35,000 nt of DNA from Cristatella mucedo. Lineage: Eukaryota; Bryozoa; Phylactolaemata; Cristatellidae. Within the stretch, counting starts at the first letter, position 1. Each line of letters opens with the position of its first letter. The notes under the pieces are model-generated. The model worked only from the letters and a program-made list of their open reading frames with translations. It was not told the origin of the DNA and did no database searches. A program made the translations under genes and the position numbers. The stretch covers positions 1,875,001 through 1,910,000 of the forward strand of contig WPIO01000047.1 in assembly GCA_009760855.2 (NCBI GenBank), read 5' to 3'. Positions 1-8,740 of the stretch are shown here, one piece after another.

Positions 1-30
1 GCACTTATGCATGCTGACACTGCGTATGCA
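1..30 (+). mobile_element. L2-A 3' UTR fragment cut by the window edge
   Basis: The first bases match the plus-strand L2-A 3' untranslated segment found near 13965-13985 and 31055-31075 (GCTTATGCATGCTGACACTG-like). The copy continues outside the window. It is too short to say more. Confidence 0.5.
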
Positions 31-47
31 AAACCTAATCGTGTTTA

Positions 48-590
48 CACAATAATAATAATAATAATACTAATAATGCACTTGATAAAGCGCCCTCAGA
101 GAACTCAATCTCTTTCTAGACGCTTTACGTGTGCTGCAAAGGGAAACGCGATTGAATGATGAGTAATATCATGCTTGATAAACAACACGAATAACATGGT
201 TAGGGGTGACATGCACAGGGTCAGCATGCAAGTGTGGTTAGTGGCAGCATCCACAGTGTCAGCATGCATAAGCACATGAATGACGAATCACAGGGACCCA
301 CTAAATGCTGTCCTAAATAGGTGTTTTTAAGTTCTTTTTAAACGTGATCAAGACAAGGGATGTTCTGACGCAAGTCGGGAGGGAGTTCCGGGCTTTGGGA
401 GCATACGAACTAAATGCAGGGTCTCCAAAGGATTTGAGGTTTGTACGAGGTATTGGTAAACTGTTGCATTCCGAAAAGCGGGTGGGACAATGCTTGGCCT
501 GGTGGGGGAGCAGATCTGAGAGATAGGCTGGAGCCAAAGAACGAAGGGACCTAAAAGAGAGCGACTAAACCTTGAAGTCGATCCGTTACA
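48..590 (-). mobile_element. 5'-truncated L2-A LINE, 3' end and C-terminal ORF remnant
   Basis: On the minus strand this reads from the last part of the L2 ORF into the 3' UTR and ends in an ATT-type repeat (48-79 on plus). The reading frame at 537-313 holds the conserved L2 C-terminus, including LPHQAKH, SLPIPRTNLKSFGD and the NSLPTCVRTS block, followed by a lysine-rich tail. The terminal stem-loop (AAAGCGCC-type arm, AGAGA/TCTCT inner arm) lies at about 90-135. Near-identical sequence recurs at 8011-8540 and 25562-26085. Truncation of the 5' side is typical of target-primed reverse transcription. Confidence 0.85.
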
Positions 591-660
591 TGTTGATATT
601 GTGCACGCTTCCTTTATCTATATTGCACATTGCGCATGTTATGGGTACCAATTCGATCAC

Positions 661-745
661 GCTTCCCTTACTGCATAGGTAAAGTGCCTATAAAAAGATT
701 AGGTTCTCTGAAGATGCTATACAAATGCATTATCATCACCAATCA
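661..745 (+). mobile_element. Very short L2-type 3' tail
   Basis: A plus-strand copy of only the terminal L2 segment: the AAAGTGCC arm, the AGATTAGGTTCTCT core, a diverged closing arm and a degenerate ATT-rich end. No coding sequence remains. It could instead be the tail of a SINE-2 whose tRNA-like head has decayed. Confidence 0.6.
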
Positions 746-772
746 TTTGATAATGCTTTCCGTAAAACGTAT

Positions 773-850
773 GTAAATTGTCTAGAATTAGATGCAGTTT
801 TCCGAGGGCGCTATATAAATGTATTGTTATAGTCATATCATTATTATTAC
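773..850 (+). mobile_element. Second short L2/SINE-2-type 3' tail
   Basis: It ends in GCGCTATATAAATGTATTG followed by an ATT-rich stretch. This resembles the SINE-2 ends at 1622-1640 and 17895-17910 more than the L2-A end (GCGCTTTATCAAGTGC). It follows the 661-745 tail in the same orientation. The family cannot be fixed without the missing 5' part. Confidence 0.5.
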
Positions 851-859
851 CTCGAATAC

Positions 860-1620
860 GGCTGTCGCGATGAGCAGTTCAGGAATCATTATGGTTGAAC
901 GCGTTATGCTCTGCTTTGCATCTGCATGGCTGCGCGCACTGACGTTGCTTTTGCAGCTCGCTCGCTTTTTAACACGAGGCGCTTGCTTCGTAACTGTTCG
1001 GTCAAAGGGCATCGGCTTCTTGTGCCTGTCACGCGCGTTGCGTTCTGTGCAAAGGACTTCAAGCTCCGAAGAGGCTACGAGCGCGTTCGCGGTATAAGTA
1101 CCAGGATCGCCTTCGATTGCGCCGTTGCTGTCTGATATTGAGACTAAAATGCCATACCAATTACAGGGCAAAATACAAATCTTAAACGTTAGCCGATGTG
1201 CAAAAAAGGCAAAGCTTTCGGCGCGAAGGTGATGCAAAAACGCGCTGTAGCGGCGTCTCGCTACCTACAGTCCTTTGACGACAAAAGCAGCAGCTGTATT
1301 AGCGCCAGTCTTTACCGACGCGCGACAAACATCGGCGGAGCTGCGCCCCAAAGCGCGTTGACAGCGAGCCGCGGAGGCTGCAGCCATGAAAGCCGGCATG
1401 TCGATGGAATCTGAGCGCGGCAGCATCAAAGAGAGTCCGCAGCTTAACCAGCGTGAACGCATCTCTTGGAGAGCAGTCTGTTTAGCAGCCACCGAGGGCT
1501 ACAGGCGTCAAGCACCTGCAACATCTTATAAAAACTCTGGGAGCACAGCTCCCAGCGCACAACTCATTTGCCTGGCGCCAAATCCAGAGCACAGCTAACT
1601 GACTATTACAGTAAATACAA
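860..1620. other. No recognised gene; moderately GC-rich
   Basis: Short overlapping reading frames on both strands (for example 833-1237 minus) have no recognisable domain, and none is clearly favoured over the others. I see no repeat copy from elsewhere in the window. It may be host intergenic or intronic DNA. Confidence 0.4.
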
Positions 1621-1621
1621 T

Positions 1622-1752
1622 TCATTTATATAGCGTCCCAAGAGAACTTAATCTCTCTTCAGGTATTCAGGCCCTTCACATACGCCACGGGGCTTGAGCC
1701 CACGACCTCAGCCGCGAACTTGGTCGGGGTAAGAGCACCTTGACCGCATTAA
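1622..1752 (-). mobile_element. SINE-2 (tRNA-derived SINE with an L2-like 3' tail)
   Basis: On the minus strand it starts with a tRNA-like head. The A-box region reads GGTCAAGGTGCTC and the B-box-like segment reads GTGGGCTCAAGCCC; both would be internal RNA polymerase III promoter elements. A short linker follows, then an L2-like tail with AGAGATTAAGTTCTCT and GACGCTATATAAATGAA at the end. The same arrangement occurs at 5617-5752 (minus) and 17770-17910 (plus). Three copies sharing one head-linker-tail order define a family. The tail implies mobilisation by an L2 reverse transcriptase (inference). Confidence 0.75.
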
Positions 1753-1995
1753 ATATCTTGGGCTTTTTATGCCGCACAACTACAGATTATAATGTAAACG
1801 GTTCTTCTTCAATATGTCAAAGCAGCGCAGCAATAAATTGTAGATAAAATATACTGCAATATATTGGCTACAATACATTATACGGATTTAGGTGACCATA
1901 CCAATATATTGTACTGGATTGCTTGACAGTATCAATGTGTCAATATATGGTACTGGATTGCTTGACAGCATCAATATATTGTACTGGATTGCTTG

Positions 1996-1998
<3 letters not shown>

Positions 1999-2057
<59 letters not shown>

Positions 2058-2094
2058 TATATATATATATATAGATAGATAGATAGATAGATAG
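1999..2094. repeat. (AT)n then (GATA)n microsatellite
   Basis: A nearly pure AT dinucleotide run passes into GATA tetranucleotides. It lies inside the hAT element, between the left subterminal repeats and the transposase remnant, and probably expanded from the AT-rich subterminal motif. Confidence 0.95.
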
Positions 2095-2126
2095 TATAGT
2101 GCTGCAGCGACGCGACATGTCCATGA

Positions 2127-2648
2127 AAGAATCGGATGTTTTATTCCAATCGATCATTGATTTACTCATACCCAGAGTTTGCCTTCCACCACTACGTTGG
2201 CAACGATGAAGATATCATCCATAGCAAAGATTTGGAAATGGCTGTCGTCAAGATACAGACAAACAAGGAGAACACTCATACAATCTATGAAAAACGTACT
2301 GTTGAACAATGGTTGCTGCCTGCATCTCCGGACGCTGAAAACGCTGCAGATGATGATACTCAATTGTCTTTTGATGATCGAACACTTAAGCGACAACATG
2401 TTGAAGAGAAGAAGGCATGCAGCAAGTATATCAACACCTGCTTCTTGCTTCCAACATTGAATGAGGCGGAGAGACTTTTCTCCACGGCGAAGTGAGTGTT
2501 TTGTCCTTACCGGGATAGTTTTCAACCCAGAACGTTAGAAGCACTGCTTATTGTGAATAAAAACAAGTCTCTGTGGAATTTGTCTCTGATCACATCGATA
2601 TTGAATGAAAAAGTCTCAGCGACAGCTAATGATAACGAAGAGAAGTAA
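2127..2648 (+). pseudogene. hAT transposase C-terminal fragment with an in-frame stop
   Basis: The frame open from 2127 (first Met at 2136) encodes the C-terminal hAT dimerisation region. Its clearest motif is FLLPTLNEAERLFSTAK, equivalent to the family's LPTSN-xx-ERLFS signature. A TGA at 2493-2495 follows that motif, yet the same frame continues with RTLEALLIVNKNKSLW and ends at TAA 2646-2648. This matches the usual hAT tail (RTLEALxxxKxNxxLW). About 170 codons remain of a family protein usually 600-700 residues long. The BED zinc finger and most of the RNase H-like catalytic core are absent. It could not transpose itself but may mark binding sites for a relative elsewhere. Confidence 0.75.
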
Positions 2649-2939
2649 CAGAATATATTGATTAGTGCTGAAAGATAAGGGAAAACATTGTAACGTACGA
2701 TGTGCAATTTGTTGCATTGGTGAGATAGAATATTAAAATAAATATATTGTATTTTTTGAATTGACTATTGAAATATATTGTGTTGTGGAATTAGACATTG
2801 CAATATATTGTATTTCGGAATTAGATACTGCAAAGTATTTATTGTTTAAAATCAGAAAACTAAGTACAATAACAATGTTATTGCACTCAGCCTTGCACTA
2901 TAATTCAGGAAACGTGGTAATATATTGGCAGTCATAATC

Positions 2940-3084
2940 TGGCTGATGTAGCGCACCAACCTAGCGGCAACTCGAGCGCGGATGCCTTGACCAGGGAACT
3001 AGTGGTTCCGCATCGGCGGTATACGCCGGTATCTGGTTGGAATGGGGAATGGATGGGAGTGGCTCCAGATAGTTGAGAGGAATA
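2940..3084. other. Transition from hAT flank to GC-rich DNA; nothing recognised
   Basis: Low-complexity AT-rich sequence gives way to mixed sequence that ends at a short (GGTC)n run near 3106-3121. No coding or repeat match was seen. Confidence 0.3.
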
Positions 3085-4480
3085 TTTTACCCATCGCCGC
3101 AAAGAGGTCGGTCGGTCGGTCGCCACGTCGCCTGATCTACGCTGCGGCGTGGCCTCAGACCAGTGGCTGCGAGTAGAAAGGAGCAGACACCACTCGGTCT
3201 CAGCTCAGCACGACAAAGGCTGGCGAGAGGGACGCGCGCGAGGCTGCTCGCGCGCTCGCAGCAGCAGCCATGCGACAACGGCGAAACGAGGAGGAGAGAG
3301 AGTCGAGGCCTAAATCGCGGCAGCTCAGCGAGTTCGCTAAATTCTCACACGCCCCTCGCCAGCAGCACGAGGTCAGCTGATTGTGCAAGGCCGCCCTGCG
3401 GCGCCGTTCTCGCGCTCGCCTGCTCGGCAGTTCAGCCCTCAGCACTACCCGTCGGGCCGCGAGTGGCCAAGCGTGGGGCGCGCGAGTGGAACGCGCCCCG
3501 CGCTTGGTCAGAGGGCAAAGCCGCGGGACGCTCGTCCTCCGGCGGCTTCGTCCTCCGGCGGCTTCGTCCTCCGGCGGCTTCGTCCTTCAGAGAATCGAAT
3601 CCGCTCAATACCTGCTTTGTCGATAGGTGCGCGAGGTCTATGCAAAGGCGCCTTGCTCTGCGGAATGAATCAGCGGCTCCGTTTTTCCGACAAGCACAAA
3701 GCGACGCGCTTGTCGCGAGAGGCTGCGCTTTCACAGTTAATGCTGTAAATAAGTACGCCGAAGGGGTCAGCGTGGGCGTGGGTGGGGGAAAGAGGACCTG
3801 GCCTCCCGACCCGGGGGGGGGGAGGGGCGTCAAACTTTCACGTCTGCCACCTACTCTGCTACCGTATGTCGCCAATCATGCACTCCGCGCCTGCATATTC
3901 GGTCATTGCGCTACTGAGAAACTGTCGGCGGGAACTGCGGGGACTGCGAAAGCGAGTCGCGCCGCCGCCGGCCGGCGGAGCAGGCAGGCTGCGGCTTGCC
4001 CCGGCAGCTTTTTTTTACGGCGAATTCCGGTACCGTCGACGGAGGCTAGCCAAGCGACGCATCCTGAGCGGCGCGGACCGTCGGGGCGCAGCTGGCGGAT
4101 GCACGCGCGCGCGCGCGCGAAATCTCCACCATGCTGCTCGCCACAGGCCTTGTGTGTGCGCGCCCACGCGAGGCTCCTCCGCGAAGCGTCGTTGAGCGAT
4201 GGGTGCTCTAGGTGTGCCGTTGCTGCATCCAGCGCAGTTCAGCGATGTTTCAAGAAAATTGCAGCGGTCCCGTAAGATCGGAGCGCTGTGAGTCGTGTCG
4301 TGGAAAGAGAGTCGCAGGCGCAAAATCCGAATTTCACGTGCCTCTCCATTCAATACTCGAAGCGAGTGTTCAGACGTTCGTCGCACACGCATAACTTACT
4401 CGCCGGCTTACAGCGGCTGGCCAAGCGTCCCTTGTTAAGGAAAACTTACAGTACTATGAAGCCTGCCCGAGGCGACAGTA
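3085..4480. promoter_or_regulatory. CpG-rich island
   Basis: This stretch is much richer in G+C and CpG than its flanks, and reading frames stay open on several strands at once (for example 3163-4275 plus, 3432-3875 minus). That is expected from low stop-codon density in GC-rich DNA. The longest frame, 370 codons, has a composition dominated by Arg, Ala and Ser and no recognisable domain, so I do not call it a gene. CpG islands of this kind often overlap promoters and first exons. I see no TATA box or splice pattern that would settle orientation. Confidence 0.4.
3533..3587 (+). repeat. 16-bp tandem repeat, three perfect units plus a partial
   Basis: The unit CGTCCTCCGGCGGCTT occurs at 3533-3548, 3549-3564 and 3565-3580, then continues as CGTCCTT. 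Sixteen is not a multiple of three, so it cannot be a repeated peptide in one frame. This argues against the overlapping reading frames being coding. Confidence 0.95.
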
Positions 4481-4500
4481 CTTTATAAATAGGAATGTAC

Positions 4501-4531
4501 GCACACACCTACAAACGCACACAAACACACA

Positions 4532-4578
<47 letters not shown>
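4501..4578. repeat. (CA)n microsatellite
   Basis: An ACACAC run preceded by ACAAACAC variants and followed by ATATATGTATAT. It marks the downstream edge of the CpG-rich block. Confidence 0.95.
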
Positions 4579-4586
<8 letters not shown>

Positions 4587-4619
4587 GTATATAGAAAGGT
4601 TTATTTAAATATTTTTAAC

Positions 4620-4880
4620 ACGTATAAATTAGCCGGTGGTGCCTTGATCTGCCGGGTTCGCCGGAGCGACCCGCGCCTCTCGGTTCAGGAGCAGGGACCA
4701 CACGGCCCCGAGCCGGAAATGGCATCGGAGACGCAGTGCCCCTTAGTGCCCTTCTCTCCGTGCGCGGAATGCCGGGTTCGGCCAGGCAAGCTTCATTATT
4801 TGACCAGCAGCTGCCGAGAGCCCCGACCGCGAAGGGCCTCGCCACTGCCGACCGATAGCCATCGGTCAGGAAAAAAAAAA
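4620..4880 (+). other. GC-rich block ending in an A tract, between simple repeats
   Basis: About 245 bp of GC-rich sequence lies between AT-rich DNA on the left and an A tract followed by (AT)n on the right (about 4869-4918). The phrase GCCGGGTTCG occurs twice, near 4651 and 4771. The sharp composition change and the terminal A run would fit a retroposed RNA copy, but I matched no known small RNA, rRNA or tRNA. The reading frames here (4644-4925 plus, 4615-4845 minus) have no recognisable domain. Confidence 0.35.
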
Positions 4881-4919
4881 ATATATATATATTATAAATA
4901 TATTATATATATATATATC

Positions 4920-5400
4920 AGCTGATATTAATCAAAAATCTCAAAACAAGCTTATTTAGCTTTGGAAGGTGGGCTCAGAGCCCACCCTCCCGAGTAGAGA
5001 TGGACGAAAATTGCGCTTTGGCCAAGTTTTGCAAGTGTCTAACTAACAGGATTTCTTTGTTGCTAGTTTTTCTGAGCTGATTGTCCGTAATGCGTATGCA
5101 TAGTTTCCATCTCATTTTTTTCTCAGTTCAGGATCCATTGCTATTGAAATTGGCCGATTTCTCACTCTCGGTAACTTTTAACGGTTGGTCTTCGAATAAA
5201 AATTGATTTTTAACAGTCAACGCATCCCAAACTTTGAAGATTCACGAGAGACGCCGTTGGCTGCTGATCTCGAATTATTTCGCTTTGAATTATTCTGCTG
5301 AGATACGACCTAAATCATCGCAGTGCAATGCAGACGAAAGGTGCTCAAGAAGAACTTGTGATGGACAACATCGAATGCTGCTGAGAGGCTCAGCAGCGTT
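4920..5400. other. No recognised gene or repeat
   Basis: AT-rich single-copy-like DNA with frequent stops in all frames. I see nothing to annotate before the L2 tail at 5402. Confidence 0.4.
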
Positions 5401-5401
5401 C

Positions 5402-5497
5402 TAATAATAATAATAAAAATCACAATAATGCACTTGGTAAAACGCCTTCAGTGAACACAATCTCTCTCTGGGCGCTTTATACTTGTTGCAAAGGAAG
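5402..5497 (-). mobile_element. Short L2-A 3' tail
   Basis: An AATAAT-type repeat is followed by GCACTTGGTAAAACGCC, the AACACAATCTCTCT core, GGGCGCTTTAT and TTGCAAAGGAA. This is the reverse complement of the terminal L2-A segment, truncated to fewer than 100 bp. Compare 16881-17058. Confidence 0.8.
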
Positions 5498-5616
5498 GAA
5501 GACTGTAATTACGTCAGCCTTCCTGACATTGTTATTTATTTTTTAGGTAGTGCATCGACTCGAAGTATCCATCTCTAATATATTATATATAAATATTATA
5601 TATATATATATTATAT

Positions 5617-5752
5617 GATTTATTTGTATTGCGCCTCAAGAGAACTGAATCTCTATCCACTTCACATATGCCTCGGGGCTCGAGCCCACGACCTCAGCCA
5701 GACCTTGGTCGGGGCGAGCACCTTAACCGCTGGGTCAAACCAGCTCGGCGCC
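5617..5752 (-). mobile_element. SINE-2 copy with the clearest head
   Basis: On the minus strand it begins GAGCTGGTTTGACCCAGCGG, followed by GTTAAGGTGCTCGCCCCGAC, which is a good A-box region. A B-box-like GTCGTGGGCTCGAGCCCCG comes next. The tail has AGAGATTCAGTTCTCT and GCGCAATACAAATAAAT. It is the least decayed of the three copies in the head, and its homology with 17770-17910 covers the full length. The plus-strand reading frame starting at 5629 lies in the repeat and is not a gene. Confidence 0.8.
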
Positions 5753-5759
5753 GTGTCTT

Positions 5760-8008
5760 TATTCTAGAGACTTATTTTCTCGCTGCGCCTCACCCATCTG
5801 AAATACGTGCTCCTCGAACCGCCAGTGGTACCACGCGCGCCTATGGCTCTGGTTGCTTCGCGAACCTCGGAGCAAACTCAGATCTTTTACAATTGCAGTT
5901 TCAATGCACTCGATGCTGGGATCTCTTTAAAGCTAAAAGTGCACCGCAGCGACTGGTGAACTAAGGTCAAGGAGGCCGCACGCGTAGCGATCGTTATCTG
6001 TTAGTGCCTGCCAACGTCTGCAAAATGTGCTGAGCTGGCGGCGCGGAGCGAATGAGCTTGCTGCACTTGCATATGCGAGCCGACGCTAACAGAGCCCAGC
6101 AGCTCTGAAGTTCGCTCGTACTGTACTACAACGGATCCATGTCGGTAGCGGCAAGACGGCGTATTCCAGAGGCACCCACCCAGAGGTGTGAGCGAACATC
6201 ATCAGCCAGTGCTTATAACTCACTAGTCTAAAGCTCAAAGCTCAACTGGCTAATTATGACATATTATCTATTCGATCCCTATAGGCTGTAATTCAGGATT
6301 AGATACTAATTCTCTATTACAGGGCTCTCATAGTCAGGCTGATTTTGCAATCGACGATTTCTCTACCGACTTAAACTTACCAGCCGACATTTAGCATTAA
6401 GCGAAAAACCTATTCGTTCATCGCAGCATTTGCTGCGTCCACGTGACTCATCCTCTATGGGGTTATGAATGCGGCCATTGGGCATATTGTTATCGCAAAT
6501 CAGTTTAAATGATTATTATCCAGCCTACGTCAGGAGCATTGAACGATATCTAGTTCGTTTAAGGCGTCGTGAAAATCGCTTTATTACTAAGATTATTAGC
6601 GTCGCGGCCGAGGAAAATGTCCACCAGGGCACGTTTGACCGAGCACGTTCTCTCAGAGATTGGACACAAATATAATCTGGACGTAATAAGGCAGACGCAT
6701 TCGATGGCCCCGCGCCGGCTTGGTCATCTGTGGGCTTCGAGCGCACGTAGCAGTTAAATCGCGGAGATACCAAAACACCGAGGGGAGAACAAACGTGCGC
6801 ACGCATGCCGTACAGTACGCCGAGGGCGAGCGCACTGAAAAGAGAGAAGACTGGCGACTCGGATGATGGGCGGAAAGCGTGCTCGTCAGTGGCAGATTGG
6901 GATATTGGGCCTAGGGTTCAGCGATTTCTGAGCATGCTCGTGCGGTTCAAACGACCCCATTAACGCGTGAGGAGTGTCAAAGCAATTATGGATTATCCAA
7001 TTAGCAAACAAATCCCACAAGGACTGTGGCATCTATGGGATGCAAAAGGCCAGCTGTCAGCATGTCAGCCAGCCGTTGACCCATGAGCTTTTGTGTTCCG
7101 TTCGTGAATGGAGCGGAAGCGTCATCGACCTGCAGCTAACATGAGCCAGCTCCGGGTGCTGCAGCAGCTGACACCTGCTGACACCACTGACAACTTGCAC
7201 CGCGCAGAGTGTGCTCTTTGGCTTGAACAAAGGCCGACGAATGACATTTGCTAGTGTCGATCCAGCGTCGGGTGCCTGACGTGCCAGCAACGGCCTGTAC
7301 AGCCGCGAGACAGCTCATCTATGATTAGATATTGACTAGCGAGTATTCCCATCGCATATGCAGAATACGTGCACCAAGCATAATGGTAAATGAGCTGTTT
7401 CAAGAAACTGGTAGCCAGCGCAGGCTGCTCGATGAGATAGCTGACATAGCTATTGCAGTGCTTCATGACTTACGGCACCATGTTAGCTTTAATAGTCAGG
7501 ATCGATGGGCTCGCCTTCCAAACGCAAGACCAGACAAGGCTAGAAGACAGTGAATGCTCTGAAGTGTGAGTGCTAACGCTCTTAGGGTGAAAGTCAGAAG
7601 GTGGCTTGAATACAAGGCAGAGCATCTTCTACTCGCTGACCGTTTAGCTTTCGACACCCATCGGTAGCAGAGGTCGCGATTCATGAGAAAAAAGACAAGG
7701 GGAAAACTCGGGGCTCCAATTCATTCCACAGCCAGACAGACCCCCAGAAAGACTTATGGCCGTTAGAGGGGTCCAACTTATGCAAGCCGTGCATTGCCGC
7801 GAAACCGAAGCACTCAGTGAAGGCTTTAATGCAGTGAAGCCAGTCTGATCAGCTGTGACCACTTAGAGGCTTGTTTGAGCCATTCACTGTGGGCCTGCTG
7901 GGAGGAAGATTGCTCGTTCGCCTTACTGCTATCGAAAGTGCACTGACCAGCACGGTAATAAGTGGTTTTGCAGGCAAAGCCTTGGGTGTGCTCCAAGGGT
8001 GTGCACAA
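5760..8008. other. Long stretch with no recognised gene or repeat
   Basis: Only short, overlapping reading frames occur (for example 6469-6675 plus, 6525-6806 minus, 7644-7862 minus), and none shows a known motif. There are no L2, SINE or hAT matches to the rest of the window. It may be unique host DNA (intron or intergenic) or a repeat present once here. Confidence 0.4.
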
Positions 8009-8260
8009 GGAAGATAATAGTAATAATAATAATCATAATAATAATAATAATGCACTTGATAAAGCACTCTCAGAAAACTCAATCTCTTTCTAGGTGCTTT
8101 GCATTTGCAGCAAAGGAAACATGGTCGAATGGTGAGTGGAATCATGCTAGATAAACAACACGAATGACATGGCTAGGGGTGACCTACATATGGTCAGCAT
8201 GCAAGTGTGGTTAGTAGCAGCATGGACAGTGTCAGCATGCATAGGCACATTAAGGAAGAA

Positions 8261-8740
8261 TCACTGCGACCCACTAATTGCAGTCCTAAATAGGTGCTTT
8301 TGTAAGTTCTTTTTAAATGTGGTCAAGTCAGGGGATGCTGTGACGCAAGTCGGAAGTGAGTTCCACGCTTTGGGAGCATACGAATTAAATACACGGTCTC
8401 CAAAAGATTTAAGGTTTGTACGAGGTATTGGTAAACTGTTGGATTCCGAAAAGCAGGTGGTGCGATGCTTGGCCTGGTGGGGAAGTAGATTTAATAGGTA
8501 GGCTGGAGCGCAAAGAATGAAGGGACTAAAGACAAAAACCTTGAAGTCGATTCGTTGCTTGACTAAGAGCCAGTGCAGGTCGGCGAGAAGTGGTGTGATG
8601 TGGCAAGTGCGACGCTCACGAAAGACAAGCCTACCTAGAGAATTTTGCACCAGCTTTAAGAGCCTGATTGCATATGCCGGTAGGCCAGCAAGCAGTGAGT
8701 TACAGAAGTCAAGACGGGATGTCACAAATGTATGGACCAA
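8261..8740 (-). pseudogene. L2-A ORF C-terminal domain, separate frame
   Basis: This continues the L2 polyprotein after a frameshift: SRLDFCNSLLAGLP, LKLVQNSLGRLVFRER, HITPLLADLHWL, KQRIDFKVF, LLPHQAKH, SLPIPRTNLKSFGDR and a Lys-rich end (TTFKKNLQKHLFRTA). This region lies downstream of the RT in L2-type elements and recurs at 25797-26078 (minus) and 30553-30891 (plus). Alone it has no catalytic motif. Confidence 0.85.

Larger units (their letters stand above)
1857..2928 (+). mobile_element. Decayed hAT DNA transposon with CAATATATTG subterminal repeats
   Basis: A hAT transposase remnant (2127-2648) is bracketed by copies of the 10-bp palindrome CAATATATTG and one-mismatch variants. Left side: 1857, 1902, 1941 (variant) and 1972. 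Right side: 2651, 2740, 2771, 2801 and 2919 (2801 exact, the others one base off). On the left the motif sits in a longer direct repeat with TACTGGATTGCTTGACA. hAT transposases are known to bind short subterminal repeats, which supports treating the flanks as element ends. I could not identify terminal inverted repeats or the 8-bp target duplication, so the outer limits are approximate. Confidence 0.6.

Noticed and set aside
3163-4275. 370-codon plus-strand ORF as a protein-coding gene
   Set aside because: It lies in a CpG-rich island where stops are rare and frames on both strands are open. It crosses a 16-bp tandem repeat that shifts frame, and has no recognisable domain.
4620-4880. rRNA or snRNA copy
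   Set aside because: I compared it from memory with 5S, U1, U2, 7SL and parts of 18S/28S and saw no convincing match.
7056-7560. Duplicate of 11030-11500
   Set aside because: Similar short words (GCTGACAC, GTGCC) but no collinear alignment.
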